Shown here in pieces: positions 46,190-58,300 of a stretch of 64,000 nucleotides of DNA. Source of the stretch: Cladorhizidae sp. MBARI D1340-BT2 (taxonomy: Eukaryota; Porifera; Demospongiae; Poecilosclerida; Cladorhizidae); the NCBI GenBank assembly GCA_028752905.1, contig JAQNBH010000010.1, positions 15,667,940 through 15,731,939 of the forward strand, in the 5' to 3' direction. Below the pieces are notes generated by a model. It worked only from the letters and a program-made list of their open reading frames with translations, did no database searches and was not told the origin of the DNA. Made by a program: the position numbers and the translations under genes. The first letter of the stretch is position 1, and every line of letters starts with the position of its first letter.

Positions 46190-48857
46190 GACCCCCAGGG
46201 GGAGAGAAACCCCGGCATACCAGAGGCGACCTCAACCGAGAGGAGGGTATCCAGCCGAGAGACCCAAAAACACCAACTCAACACCTCTCACTGAGGTCCG
46301 CTGCTTCAAGTGTAACCAGTTGGGCCACTTCCGAAGAGACTGTGGGGTAAAAGCTGAAAGAGCCCAGCTGTGCAAAGGAGAACCGGAACCCCCCTCACCA
46401 AACAAGTGGATCAGGGAGGCGCGCATTAACAACCATCGAGCGACAGTGTGGCTGGATACGGGCTGCACGAGATCGTTGGTCCACCCTCGGGTGGTCCAAC
46501 CGAACCAAAGGTTGGGGTGGAAAATACCATACCACAACGCCAGCACAAATGTTGTCCGTTTCCCAGCAGCCAGGATTACCCTGGATATTGGAGGAAAAGC
46601 CACTGAATTGATAGTGGGGATATCACCCCATCTGCAAACTGATATGCTCGTGGGACAAGATGTCCCCGAGCTGGAGCAACTATTGAGCGACAAGATGGTC
46701 TCGAGGGCCCCGACAACCCTGGAAGACATGAGTCCAGAACAAGTATATGTGACCACTAGGGCACAGGCAGCCAAACTGGCCCTCGACGATCAGGAGGACC
46801 AAGAGCAACAGGAAGAAGCGGGAGTAAGACTCTCGTCTCCCGAAGACCCCCCCACCCCGAGCCTAAAGAGCATCCCATTTCCCCCAGAGGACTCGCCACT
46901 TCCATCAGAGTCCCGGGAGGAAGACGATGAGTTTCCCTTTCACTTCCAGGAGGAAGTGTTTTTGACCCCAAGACAGAGGAAGCCAAGGGAAAAACTGACC
47001 ACACCATGGTGGCCAGAAAGAGTGAGCCCCGAGGACTTAAGAAAATCCCAACTCACCGACCCCACACTCAAACCAGCTCGGGAGGACGCCGATGGAGCAG
47101 CTAAGAAGCACCATTGGGAGGAGGGACTCCTCGTACATCGACCACTGGAGCAAGGAGGACCAACCCTCATCACCGTGCCCGAACCCAACCGACAGGAGGT
47201 TTTGGCATTGGCTCACAGCTCCCCCATTGCAGGACATTTCGGCCAGGAGCGCATAATGGCAACCATCCGTCGCTCTCTCAACTGGCCGGGCCTTCATAAG
47301 GATGTGAATGAGTTCATTGGTGTATGTCCTCAGTGCCAAAGGGCAAAGCCAGTCACACCCCGGTACGCACCCTTGCACCCCCTCCCCGTAATAGGTAAAC
47401 CATTCCAGCGGTTAGCCATGGATATTTTCGGGCCTTTGTGTAGGACAAGGAGGGGGAATAAGTACGTACTGGTGGTGATGGACTATGCTACCAAGTGGCC
47501 TGAGGCATACCCCATCCCCAATACCACCTCAGAAACAATAATTGAGTGTCTCTTGGATTTGACGGCGAGAATAGGTACCCCAGAGGAGATACTCTCCGAT
47601 AACGGGTCGAACTTTATTTCAAGAACAATGTCACAATTTTGCACCATGATGGGCATAAGGCAGATAAGAACCTCCCCATACCACCCTCAGATGGATGGTA
47701 TGGTGGAGAGGTTTAATGGGACTCACAAATACCTCCTTAGGAAATTAGGGGAGAAGCGTACATGTGAGAAGGAGTGGGACCACTACCTACCGTTTGTACT
47801 CTGGTCATATAGCGCAACCAAACACAGGAGTACTGGGTTTTCCCCCCATGAGCTAGTGTATGGAACACCCATGAACACGCCCATAGAGCAGCTAGCCAGC
47901 CTGTGGAGGGGGGGGAAGCCAGACCAGGAGGTAGAGGTGGTGGAGTACCTGAGAACTCTCAGGGAAAAGTTGAATTTAGTAAGGGATCTAGCGTCCCACA
48001 GTGAGGAGGAGGCAAAGGTAGCCCAGAAAAGACAGCATGACAGAAAAGCTGTGAGTAGGCATTTCAAGGTGGGAGACCAAGTGCTGGTCTTTAGGCCCCG
48101 AAAACAAAACAAGTTGATGAATGAGTGGCAGGGGCCAATGACTGTGAGTAAAGTAATAACAGATGTCACTTATGAGATCAACACAGGTCAGGGTTCCCGG
48201 AGCAGCCGAGTCTACCACGTGAACGGGATGAAGGTGTGGCACTCCCCCGGTTCAGCCGCGATGGTAGCTTCGGACTGTCCCATGACCGGAGACCCTGACC
48301 CAGACGAAGAGGACACACCAACCAATCTCAACACAACCCAGACCGAGGAACTGGGACGACTCACTCAGGAGTTCACCAACCTCTTCAGCACACGACCAGG
48401 ACGAACGGAAGTGGTGGAACACACAATCGACACTGGGGATGCCACCCCCATCCGACTACCAGCCTACAGGCTCGCCCACACCACCCATGAGTTCCTCAGG
48501 AAGGAAATCCACGATCTCTTGCAACAAGGCTTAATTGTACACTCAAAGAGCCCCTGGGCAGCCCTGGTGGTGATCGTACCGAAGGCCGACGGAGGGAAAC
48601 GGCTCTGTGTAGATTATCGGAAGTTAAACTTAATTACACAGGCCGACCTTTACCCCATCCCACGTATCGAGGAGCTGATCGATCGAGTAGGAGGGGCCAA
48701 GTGGATCTCCACAATGGACCTAACAAAAGGGTATTGGCAAGTACCATGGAGAAGGCAAGCCAACCCAAGACTGCCTTCGTCACTCCATGGGGAAAATACC
48801 ACTTTACCACCATGCCCTTTGGTTTGGCATCCGCCCCCTCCACATTCCAGCGGTTGA
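46182..48857 (+). pseudogene. Pol part 1: zinc knuckle, protease, integrase, start of reverse transcriptase
   Basis: Open from the Gag end in frame 3. In order: CCHC knuckle CFKCNQLGHFRRDC (46,283-46,330); aspartic protease with VWLDTGCTRSL (about 46,450) and DMLVGQDVP (46,640). The integrase zinc finger follows (AHSSPIAGHFGQERI to VCPQCQRAKP, 47,210-47,350), then the catalytic core with D (LAMDIFGPL), D (EILSDNGSNF) and E (QMDGMVERFNG), and a W-x-GP type end (NEWQGPMTVSK). The reverse transcriptase then starts with TPIRLPAYRLA, SPWAALVVIVPK, RLCVDYRKLN and TMDLTKGYWQVP. A one-base loss at 48,744-48,746 throws the frame off, and the tail up to 48,857 is nonsense. The host-like spacer between protease and integrase is acidic and proline-rich. 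Confidence 0.92.
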
Positions 48858-49489
48858 TGGACAACGTCCTGGCCGATACCACCGAATACGCCGCCCCGTA
48901 CCTGGATGACATCATTATTTTTAGCCACACATGGGAAGAACATGTGAACCACCTAGCAGAGGTATTCACCAGGCTACAGAGAGCAGGCTTGACGGTGAAC
49001 GAAAAGAAATGCCAGTTCGGCAGAAATCAGTGCACCTACTTGGGACACGAGGTGGGTTACGGCAAGATACACCCAGTAGCAGCAAAGGTCGCGGCCATAC
49101 GGACCTACAGCCAGCCCAAGACAAAGAAGGACATCCGGGCCTTCTTGGGAGTCTGCGGCTACTACCGAAAATTCATCCCTAACTTCTCATCCATAGCCAC
49201 CCCACTCTCAACAGCGACTCGCAAGGAAGAACCAAACCACATCAAGTGGACAGCAGAGAAACAAGTAGCCTTCACCACCCTGAAGGACAGGCTCACACAC
49301 TACCCAGTCCTCCGAACACCTGACTGGAATCGAAAGTTCTATCTACAGACGGACGCTTCCAGTTCGGGGATTGGGTATGTCCTGTCCCAGATGGACGACG
49401 ACGGCGAGGATCATCCCCTCGCGTACGGATCTCGCAAGCTACTGCCTCGAGAGACAAGATACTCGGCGAGAGGGAGGCATTGGCCATAA
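48746..49489 (+). pseudogene. Pol part 2: reverse transcriptase palm to RNase H
   Basis: Continues in frame 2 after the break: KTAFVTPWGKYHFTTMPFGL, then the catalytic box YLDDIIIFSHTWEEH at 48,899, KKCQFGRNQCTYLGHEV, and IRAFLGVCGYYRKFIPNF. RNase H then begins with FYLQTDASSSGIGYVLS (49,340). A second one-base change near 49,465 ends this frame at 49,489. Confidence 0.92.
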
Positions 49490-49723
49490 TTGAGGGAGTG
49501 AAGCATTTTCGGACCTACCTCCAGGGTGTGGCCTTTGAGATCCAGACGGACCACAACCCCTTGACTTATATGGACAGAATGCGGGATAGCCATGGACGAA
49601 TAGCCAGATGGCGAATGTATCTCCAGCAATACGATTATATCATCACCTATCGATCGGGGGCCAAAAACGGCAACGCGGATGGCCTGAGCCGAGAGTACGA
49701 CTCACGGCTAGAGGAGGGGAAAA
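49468..49723 (+). pseudogene. Pol part 3: RNase H end
   Basis: Frame 1 continues with EREALAIIEGVKHFRTYL, then EIQTDHNPLTYM and ARWRMYLQQYDYIITYRSGA, finishing at the conserved NADGLSR. No integrase follows; the frame runs straight through the polypurine tract into the 3' LTR (stop at 49,846). This confirms that integrase is absent from its usual gypsy position. Confidence 0.92.
49711..49723 (+). other. polypurine tract
   Basis: GAGGAGGGGAAAA directly before the 3' LTR, the expected plus-strand primer site. Confidence 0.9.
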
Positions 49724-50341
49724 TGTCAGGGAAAGAACACTCACCTTCATTCCCTGACATAATACCACCAACACCCCCTAGCCAGGCACCACAACCCACA
49801 GTTAATGCATCACTACTACCACAAGCATTGGTACACCCAAGAGACTAAGATTAACTAAAAGGTAACAGCCACAGTGAATACCACAAGTATTGGATACACC
49901 CAAGACTAAAAGGGAACAGCCACAATGAATACCACAAGAACACCCAAGACCAAGATTACAGATATATAGAATGAACTATAGTATTGGATTGGCTATCATT
50001 ATCATGTGACTGAATGTATGTATATAAGGAGAGTAGAGAGACAGTCAGAGAGAGAGAGAGAAGTTAGACTATACTCTGTATGTGTCTTTGGCATTGACTT
50101 GTATTTAATCAAATACTTATCTACCCAAGTGAAGGGTAGGGAGCCAAAGGGGCAAGACCGTAAAGGGCCTAGAGAGAGAGGCGGAGGTACGGCTTGTCCA
50201 GTTAGGTCTAGGAGGGGTGATTGGTGGTGTAGCCAGTACCCTGAGCTCCTAGGCGTCGCGGTGGAAATTACCAGAAGTAGTCTCTGCTCGGACCAGTGTT
50301 ATTCGTTGAGGCAGGAAGGCCTCAGGAGAGGGTAATTTCCC
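49724..50341 (+). repeat. 3' LTR, last five bases missing
   Basis: Starts TGTCAGGG. It matches the 5' LTR to TAATTTCCC, then switches to TATATTATGACTACTATT; the terminal CGACA is absent. Confidence 0.95.
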
Positions 50342-51015
50342 TATATTATGACTACTATTATTACTATTATTATTTTTACTATTATTATTACTATTATTAT
50401 TGCTATTATTATTACTACTACTATTATTATTATATACTATTATTATTACTATTATTATTACTATTATTATTACTAATATTATTATAACTACTATTATTAT
50501 TACTATTATTATTACTATTACAGTATTACTATTACTATTATTATTACTATTATTGATATTATTATTACTATTATTATTACTATTACTATTACTATTATTA
50601 TTACTACTATTATCACTACTACTATTACTATAATTATTATTATTACTATTATTATTACTATTATTATTACTACTATTATTACTACTACAATTACTACTAC
50701 TATTATTACTACTATTATTACTACTATTATTACTACTATTATTACTACTATTATTACTACTATTATTACTACTATTATTACTACTGTTATTACTATTATT
50801 ATTACTATTATTATTACTATTATTATTACTATTATTATTACTACTATTATTACTACTATTATTACTACTATTATTATTACTATTATTATTACTATTATTA
50901 TTGCTATTATTATTACTATTACTATTATTATTACTATTATTATTACTATTATTATTACTATTATTATTATTATTACTATCATTATTATTATCATTATTAT
51001 TATTATTATTATTTT
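50342..51015. repeat. TNA microsatellite B, related to the one before the element
   Basis: Irregular markers match microsatellite A: CAGTATTACTATTACTATTATTATT (50,521 and 42,641), TATTATCACTACTACTATTAC (50,609 and 42,735), and TACTACAATTACTACTACTA (50,693 and 42,794), all in the same order and orientation. Confidence 0.93.
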
Positions 51016-52050
51016 CACCAATGTGCCCTGGTACAAACTAATAGTTTTGTGTTAATATAATGTAATGAAATTGTAGTCCCCCCTGGATAAATATAATATT
51101 TAATTCAACTCCAAAAAGTTAAGCCAGAGAAATCTTCTCGGTAGCGTTGCCACTTTGTATCATCTTCGTCACCTCCTTCAGTGCAGTAACTCTCTCTCCT
51201 CACTAGTGCCACTTGATAAAGTAGGAGAAGGTAAATGTGTCCATCTTGTGTGTGCCCCCCAAAACAACAACAACAACAACAACAACAACTAAGAGTTAGC
51301 CTCACTCTCATCAACCAAAGTGAAGCCATCATATTTCTGAATATCAGTTTTGCAACTGCCAGCCGAGATGGGATTTAAGCACACAGGGCTTATAATGGAA
51401 CATTGGTAAAAATAATAATCATGCATATATAGAGCCCACTCAACTCAGTTTGAGTTCTTTATGGTGCTGATCCAATTCTTCATTATTTCATCAACATTTC
51501 TCAACCAGGAGTAAATTCAAATTTTGATTATTGAATTGTATCGAGTTTTATCTTGGACAATTTCCATTTTACCTGAACTTAACATGCAGTAGATTTAATC
51601 CAATGTAAATTGGTTGAAAGATGGAGAGTAAGATTAGATTTATCAATTTTTCATATATACAAATACTGCAATGTTCAGAGCTCTCTTTCAAGGGAAGAAG
51701 CTAGAAAATTTGGGATATGATAAAATTGAATAAATAGGCGTTGTTGAACCTTATCAGTTCTTGTGGTGGAACAGCTTTAGCAGCTCTCAGAGATCACCCT
51801 TCTGTTAATGCCATGGTAGCATTACAATAATTATTAATACCATACATACTCACTGAAGGATAATCCAGTGCAATAAAAAATAAACAGCAAGATTCACATG
51901 GGAAATACAAAAAACAACATTATAGATACAAGTCCATTAGTAACTACTTATGGCTATGACTAAAACTAATCAAAAAAAGTTCTAGCTCTGGTTTAGTAAT
52001 TTTTTAATCATTATTACGATCTAAATCTTTTAAAACTAGCAGTATACATA
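51016..52050. other. 3' flank of gene B
   Basis: (AAC)n at 51,267-51,290. Probably includes the gene B 3' untranslated region on the minus strand; no clear polyadenylation signal picked out. Confidence 0.4.
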
Positions 52051-52321
52051 CTAAAACTTAGAAGTCACATATTTAATATCCTTGTCGATAGCTGTAGTTT
52101 CCATACTATGTATGGTGCTGTTGTCTTCAGAGTCTACAGCTGTTGACTCCATGTGTCCTGCATCAGCAGTGGCAGTAATCTGCTCCTGAATAGTGCTGTC
52201 ACTGAAAGTCGTGTATCCAGCATTGTCCTCCAGGAGCAATGAAACTATAGGAACCAATTCACTGAAGTTAGGCCTGTTCTCTGGTTTCAACTCCCAACAC
52301 TTCCGTACAACTTCACTATAC
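52051..52321 (-). CDS. Gene B last exon: end of kinase and short tail
   Basis: Acceptor [26 protein letters not shown], then an acidic, threonine-rich tail of about 60 residues with few tyrosines, ending at a stop at 52,051-52,053. Confidence 0.93.
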
Positions 52322-55300
52322 CTGAATTTATGGGAACAATGTTGTGTGCATGGTAACTGTTAAGAAAATATTACCAATGAGATCTGTTTGATATGTTCTA
52401 AAAACTATTACAACACAAGTAAATGCTAGCAGACATTTTTTTCTCTTGCTGCTAACATATTTAACTGTACAGAATATTAACTTGTTGATTGGATTAATAT
52501 GCTTTGGAGGAATGTTTGAGAATATACCTTATACTCTATATAATGGAGGTATTTTAGAGCATCTAGTGTACTAGTTGTAATGAGATTCTCAAAGTAATAA
52601 ATTCAAAACCAAATGTAAATGGTAGTAATATATGTTCTAATTTGCCTATTGCAGTGGGAAACCACAAAGTGTGCAGTACGTACCTTGATTCAGCCTTGTA
52701 TGTGACGATTATGACTAAAGTTGAGTTATTTAAATAACAAGTGTCTAGATATGCATAATAATAAAATTGTGACTGAGAGAGACACCACAACAGGGTGAGA
52801 ATTTTAAATTTTGATGTGCTTTCAGGCAACACTTATTTAAATCCATATTGGTATGTATGTCAAGCACTTTAACTGCATTTTGTAGAGATCCATAACATCA
52901 TAACAAGGTTAAGCTCATAGACATAGGAAGAGACAGTAACTTGATGGGAGAGAGCAAGTGGTAAAGTTTAGATAAACTGATGTGACCAATTAAGATGTGA
53001 AGAGAGCATGAATATAGCTAACTAGGCCAAGACCTTAGGCTTTATAAAAAGGCCATGTTATGCTGAGGTTTACGTTTAATTTCTGAATGTCCTTAATTAA
53101 GTAGTACCCAAAATTTAGGAGAGCGATTATATTTTAAATTGCGCTATTATTACGCTGAATATCATGATATGTTCTGGGTGCTAATGTTAAAAATAAAAGA
53201 TGCAAATCAATAATTTTTTAAATAATGAGCTAAATTGATTTTGATACCAACATTTCAACTGAATTACTTCAGTCTTCAAGTGCAGTGCACTGGCAACATA
53301 TTTGACACATCAGTCCAGTTTGTACTACTTATGATAGCAAATGTACTTCCTCACATTATATCCGAGCATGCTGCATTATTGGGTTTATCCATTCTGTATC
53401 CACTCTCCAGCATAGGACACAGATCTGTTGCATTGATTCCAGCATGGGGGCTCTTTCCAGCACTGAACACCTCCCAGCAGGTTACACCATAGGACCACTA
53501 CATTATCACATAAACATATTACATCACCGCCCAGTGCTATTATATTATGCTGTTTGACAATAATTAAGCTAAATATATGCACCTTGTCTGTCATTGAATA
53601 ATACTATTATTAACTTTTACGGATTTACCACATCAGTTTTCTCGGAGAATATTCCATCTCCTAAACTTTCTGGAGCCATCCACTTAAAAGGTAGCTTCAC
53701 ACCCCTTTGCTGCTGTCTGAAGTAGTCCTTGGATGAGTTGATTGATTCAGATAGACCAAAGTCAGAGACTTTAACCACAAAGTGCAAGTCAATCCTAGAA
53801 TATGCCAGATCATTTGATACACAACAGAAGAAACTGTTAGGATCAGATCTAGTTAGATACAATCAGGTGGATTATTAAGACATACATACCATTTTGTGTC
53901 AGAATACTGACAATACCATTAAGAATGATACAGCAAATAATGACCACATGCAAGTGAGAAGTTCATATTCTGAGAGGTTTCTCATAATGGTGAATGACCT
54001 TTCCCAAATAATAATTGGTTCTTTGATTTTAACATTACATAATTATATAATAATAGGGAAATTTTCATTTGGTGAATGTAAATATATTATTTGGTAATTT
54101 TCTGGTTCCTAGCATCCGTCTTTGTGCCAAAAGATAGATCCTCCCCTATGTGCATTAAGATTACTTGGGTTAGAGAGCTACTACAATAGTAGCATGCAAG
54201 AAAGTAGAGTTCCTTGATTGATGCTGGACAATGTTTATGTCATGATTACAAACTAGCTTGTTAGTATGTACAGTTCATGTTCTCGATCAGAATAGAACTC
54301 TAATGTTTTATTTTGTTGGCTAGCTACATTACACGATGCCCACATCAAGGTAATCTTATCTGTTTGGATCTACCTCTCTCTCTGTACGACCAAAAATGGT
54401 TTGATGGATCTTTCACAAACCTGTTAGGGAGATTAAGTACAATAAGGAACAGTTAATATTGAAAGGTCAAGTACTCTCCAGGCTGGCACTGTATTAGTGT
54501 GTTACTATTATATAGTACTGCACACAATGCACATCATCTTATTATTGAACTTGCAATACATTATCAAAAGCACTGAACTGGCCCAAGAATCAAAACCCCG
54601 AGTGTCCACTAAATTAGGATGACATCATAGTAAATATAACCACAACAATGTTAATAATAACTAATGACTAAGTCACAGTCTATGACACCTTTCCCCTCTT
54701 AGCTTGAGTCAACATATGGTTGGTAAGGTGCCTGTTTCAACTTGAATAGCATGGGGAAGTGTTGCAGGTGCCTTCATTTTGGTTTGCTCGACTTGACCCA
54801 CTGTCTGTGTTCTTGATGTTGCTTCTTGGGGACTGTACATGAAACTGTTCCAGCAGTAGCTCTGGACTGATTCCAGAATATTTGATTTCAGGCTCAATAG
54901 AACTACAGTCTAAATTTCTTGCAGTCACCTTCTTTACAGTTCCTGGTACCCACTTGTGTTTTGATGGTGTGAAATCTTCCACGTACACAAAGTAACATTC
55001 AAGAAATGTTTTCAGGGCTTGTTATTGTCATAGGTTTCTTTCTGTTTCATCTGTCTTCCCTCCACTTGGTTTTAAATATTTGGAAACAATTTATCCAAAC
55101 AACATCTCAGGGGTCAACCCTTATGTAAATCTGAGGGTAAAGTTCCTGTTTTTGAGTGAAGACCATGTACAGCAACATTCCTAGGCAATGGAACCTTTCA
55201 TTTGACATAAATCTTGTTAACTGTTTGAACAGCTCTTTTGATCAACTCATTGCAAGAAGGGTGGTAAGATTCAGAAGTTACATTCTTAATTCCATTCTTT

Positions 55301-58300
55301 TCCATGACCTCGTTGCCTGTAAAGAGCAACTATTGTCCATCGCAATCTTGTGAGGAAGACTGTGGGTAGCAAAAAGTGACCATAGCTTTTCAAATGTCTT
55401 GGCCAGTTTAATAGAAGACATTACTTGAACCTCTAACCACTTTTAGTGAGTGATAAGTACATGTGACCGATGAACAGTCCTGCATAGTCCAGATGCAGTA
55501 AACTCCAGGGTGATTCCTGCTACTCCCAAGGGTGGAGTGACACTGAAGCAGGTGAGTGTTGATGTTCTTAAAATACAGTACAGCTTGTAGCCATTGTAAA
55601 AATGTGTGCATCCATACTTGGCCACCACGCATAACACCTAGCTAATGCTTTCATCTAGGATGATGTTATGTGTGATGTAGCTCTCCCAACAACAATCTCC
55701 TCCTTTTTGTGGAATTAGCTAACACTTGTGATCCCCACAGCAAACAGCCTCCAGTGGTTATGTTCCTTCTGTCTTACTCAGTTTGGTTTAAGGTCTTCAC
55801 TTCTGTCTTGATATGACCATCCATATGCATAATAAAAGTCATCACTTGGCTTAAAACTGGATCTTTGGCCATCCATCACTTAATGTCAGTTACACTGATA
55901 CTAGTCATGTCCAATCTATTCAGCAGATGAATGAGGTCTCCTAGTAGTTTTACTAAGGAAGTCACCAGACTAGGTAACCTACTCCAAGCATCAGCATTAC
56001 CCAAGCCTTATAAGCATATTCTTGTATACCTGTAAGTGCTCAGAGTAACTAATTGCACATCAGAATTCATGACGATGCAAAAGAGTGGAATTTGTCTAGA
56101 TTCTTTAAGCTGGTAAGACAGAGGATGATGGTCAGACTTGATAATAAATGGTGTACCAAAGAGGTAGATGTGGAACTTTGGAAGCACCAAATATTATTGC
56201 TAAACGTTCCTAAAGGCCTGTCCTCACTGAACGAGACAATGCACATTAATGTGCATCGATATGCATTGTGGTATCCACACTGAATTTAATTTACATTAAT
56301 GTGGTCCACCTCAATAGGTGGTTTGAGTAGCAGCAAAGACCAATATATTAAAGCATTCCAATAACTACACAAGTAAGTGCTCAAAAGAATTTCGTTTACT
56401 TGCATCTTCATGATGGTAGCACATTGTAACTTTGGACTAGCTGTATGCTATCTGTGTCCTGAGCAAACTAGCTAGATAGACAAACTATATGGCTAGAGAA
56501 CTGCTGCTATGTTTATACTTCCTGCATTTTCACTTCTGATGTTCTTGCAGTCTCACTGTCTTCATTGCTTCTGCCTTTCTCTCATCTCTCTCCTTTTTCT
56601 TTTCTTCGGCTAATATTTCCTGTGCATCTGTAGTTGAGGTAGCTAACTAGCAAAAAAATGATGCAAAAACAAACTTCATCTGAAGTACAGATACAGTGTA
56701 TGATTTTGACTGACTTTCTCCTGACTTCGATAGGCTGATTATTTTTGCTTCATATGGTTTATTTTTGTGCACGGGTGGATGCGATGAATGGACATCGAAT
56801 TGAAGATTTTTTCAAGGATCCAATGCGAATTATTGCGCATGAGTTTAGGTGCAGTTTGGACCGGCCATTACTTTAAATGTAAGTAAGCTTGAGACATGTT
56901 GAGTTTAGTGAAATACCTTCCACTATTCCCAGCAGCAAATAACTAGGTAAAGGATAAGAGTCTTCCTGAGAAACATTTAATGTGTAACACTATAGTCTTG
57001 ACAGATTCTTACAGTACCATTTCTCTTCACTGAAGAGACTATAGGAGCAGCCCAACTACGGAACTGGCCAGTTCCTGTGCTTTCCAGTCCCCCAAGCTCA
57101 GTTTCAACTTTCTCTCTAAGAGAGTAAGGTCCTGAGTAGCTCAGAATTGACTTCTGGGTCTACATGTAGCTTCATCTTCATTCCTTTCAGTGTACCAATC
57201 TCATTATTTAATACTCTCATTTGCTTCTCTAGCAATGCTGCTACCCACCGGATTGTTGATATGCCCAAAGTTTACTTTGAGTGCTGTAATCCAATCTCTC
57301 TACCCAGCAAGTTAGGTCCCATCTTCCTATCACTTTTGCACTTAACACCACCTTTTTCTCACCCAAATTTACAGTGACAGATGCTGATCCCAGCAAAGGC
57401 AATCTCACTTCTGTGTAAGTCTGCAACTTCACGTTAGTGTCTTGGAGATATTGGCTGTGAACCCTCTCCCATATCCTCTATAAAAAAATTCTTTCATTAT
57501 GAGAGTGCGGGAAGCAGGTATATAGGATAACTTAATTATTGAGCACTTCCTGATACTTTTCAGCATAATAGATGGCAAATTATGAAAAGAAATTTGCATG
57601 TGGACATTTACGAGTAGAGATTATTTTATAGAGTGCTTTTAATTAGTTCCCATTGATGATGGGAAGCACATTTACACAAGAGTGAGATCCAAGCATTAAA
57701 ACATTAATAGATCTGTAATCTATTAGACCTTCAGCTATGCTAGTAGAATAGCAATGGCTAGAGCAAAGCAATAACAATTCTAGGATCTCATGCGATATGT
57801 TTCTCAATGAATTCTCAGTTGACATAATAACATTAGTAGTAGAATAACCTTCTCGATAATCAACATACAATTGTATCTCTCAACCTTTCGACTAGATGTT
57901 CCTGGTAAAGGCTAGAGAATCTAATCGAAACCTCGAGAGAATACAATTTCAAGTTAATTATTGAGAATTGTAAATTATATGATTGATTTTTTTCTTTATT
58001 CACCACTCAATGCATAACTTGCATTTATTAATATTTCCCCAAAAAATCTTATGAATAGAACATAGAAAAACTTAATGGAAATATCATTGATTTGGTGTTT
58101 TGGGAATCCATGGCTTAAAAAGAATTCAGGTGCATGAATGCTTTGCAATTTTCAGCTCTAGAGATAAATATTTAAAATCATGGGCAAAGTAACAGCAAGT
58201 ACCATGTTTTTTAGGGATATATCAGGTAAGGTTCACTTGATTTGCTGACTACCCTAGTTACCAAAAATAAAGTAGACAAGGACTAGGAATGCTTCTCAAG

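Larger units (their letters stand above)
44391..50341 (+). mobile_element. LTR retrotransposon, Ty3/gypsy type with integrase before reverse transcriptase (Gmr1-like)
   Basis: Complete layout: 5' LTR, tRNA-Leu primer site, Gag, then zinc knuckle - protease - integrase - reverse transcriptase - RNase H, polypurine tract, 3' LTR. Sequence motifs are of the Ty3/gypsy kind, but integrase lies between protease and reverse transcriptase, as in Ty1/copia. This order is known from Gmr1-like elements, first described in deuterostomes. No envelope gene is seen. LTRs are nearly identical, so insertion is recent, but the copy has two pol frame breaks and a frame change at the Gag/Pol border. No target-site duplication: left flank AGTGG, right flank TATAT. 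Confidence 0.92.

Noticed and set aside
44391..50341. Ty1/copia element, suggested by integrase before reverse transcriptase
   Set aside because: Reverse transcriptase, RNase H and integrase motifs (YLDDIIIFS, GYYRKFIP, HHCC spacing) and the CCHC/protease style are Ty3/gypsy-like; the order alone is not diagnostic.
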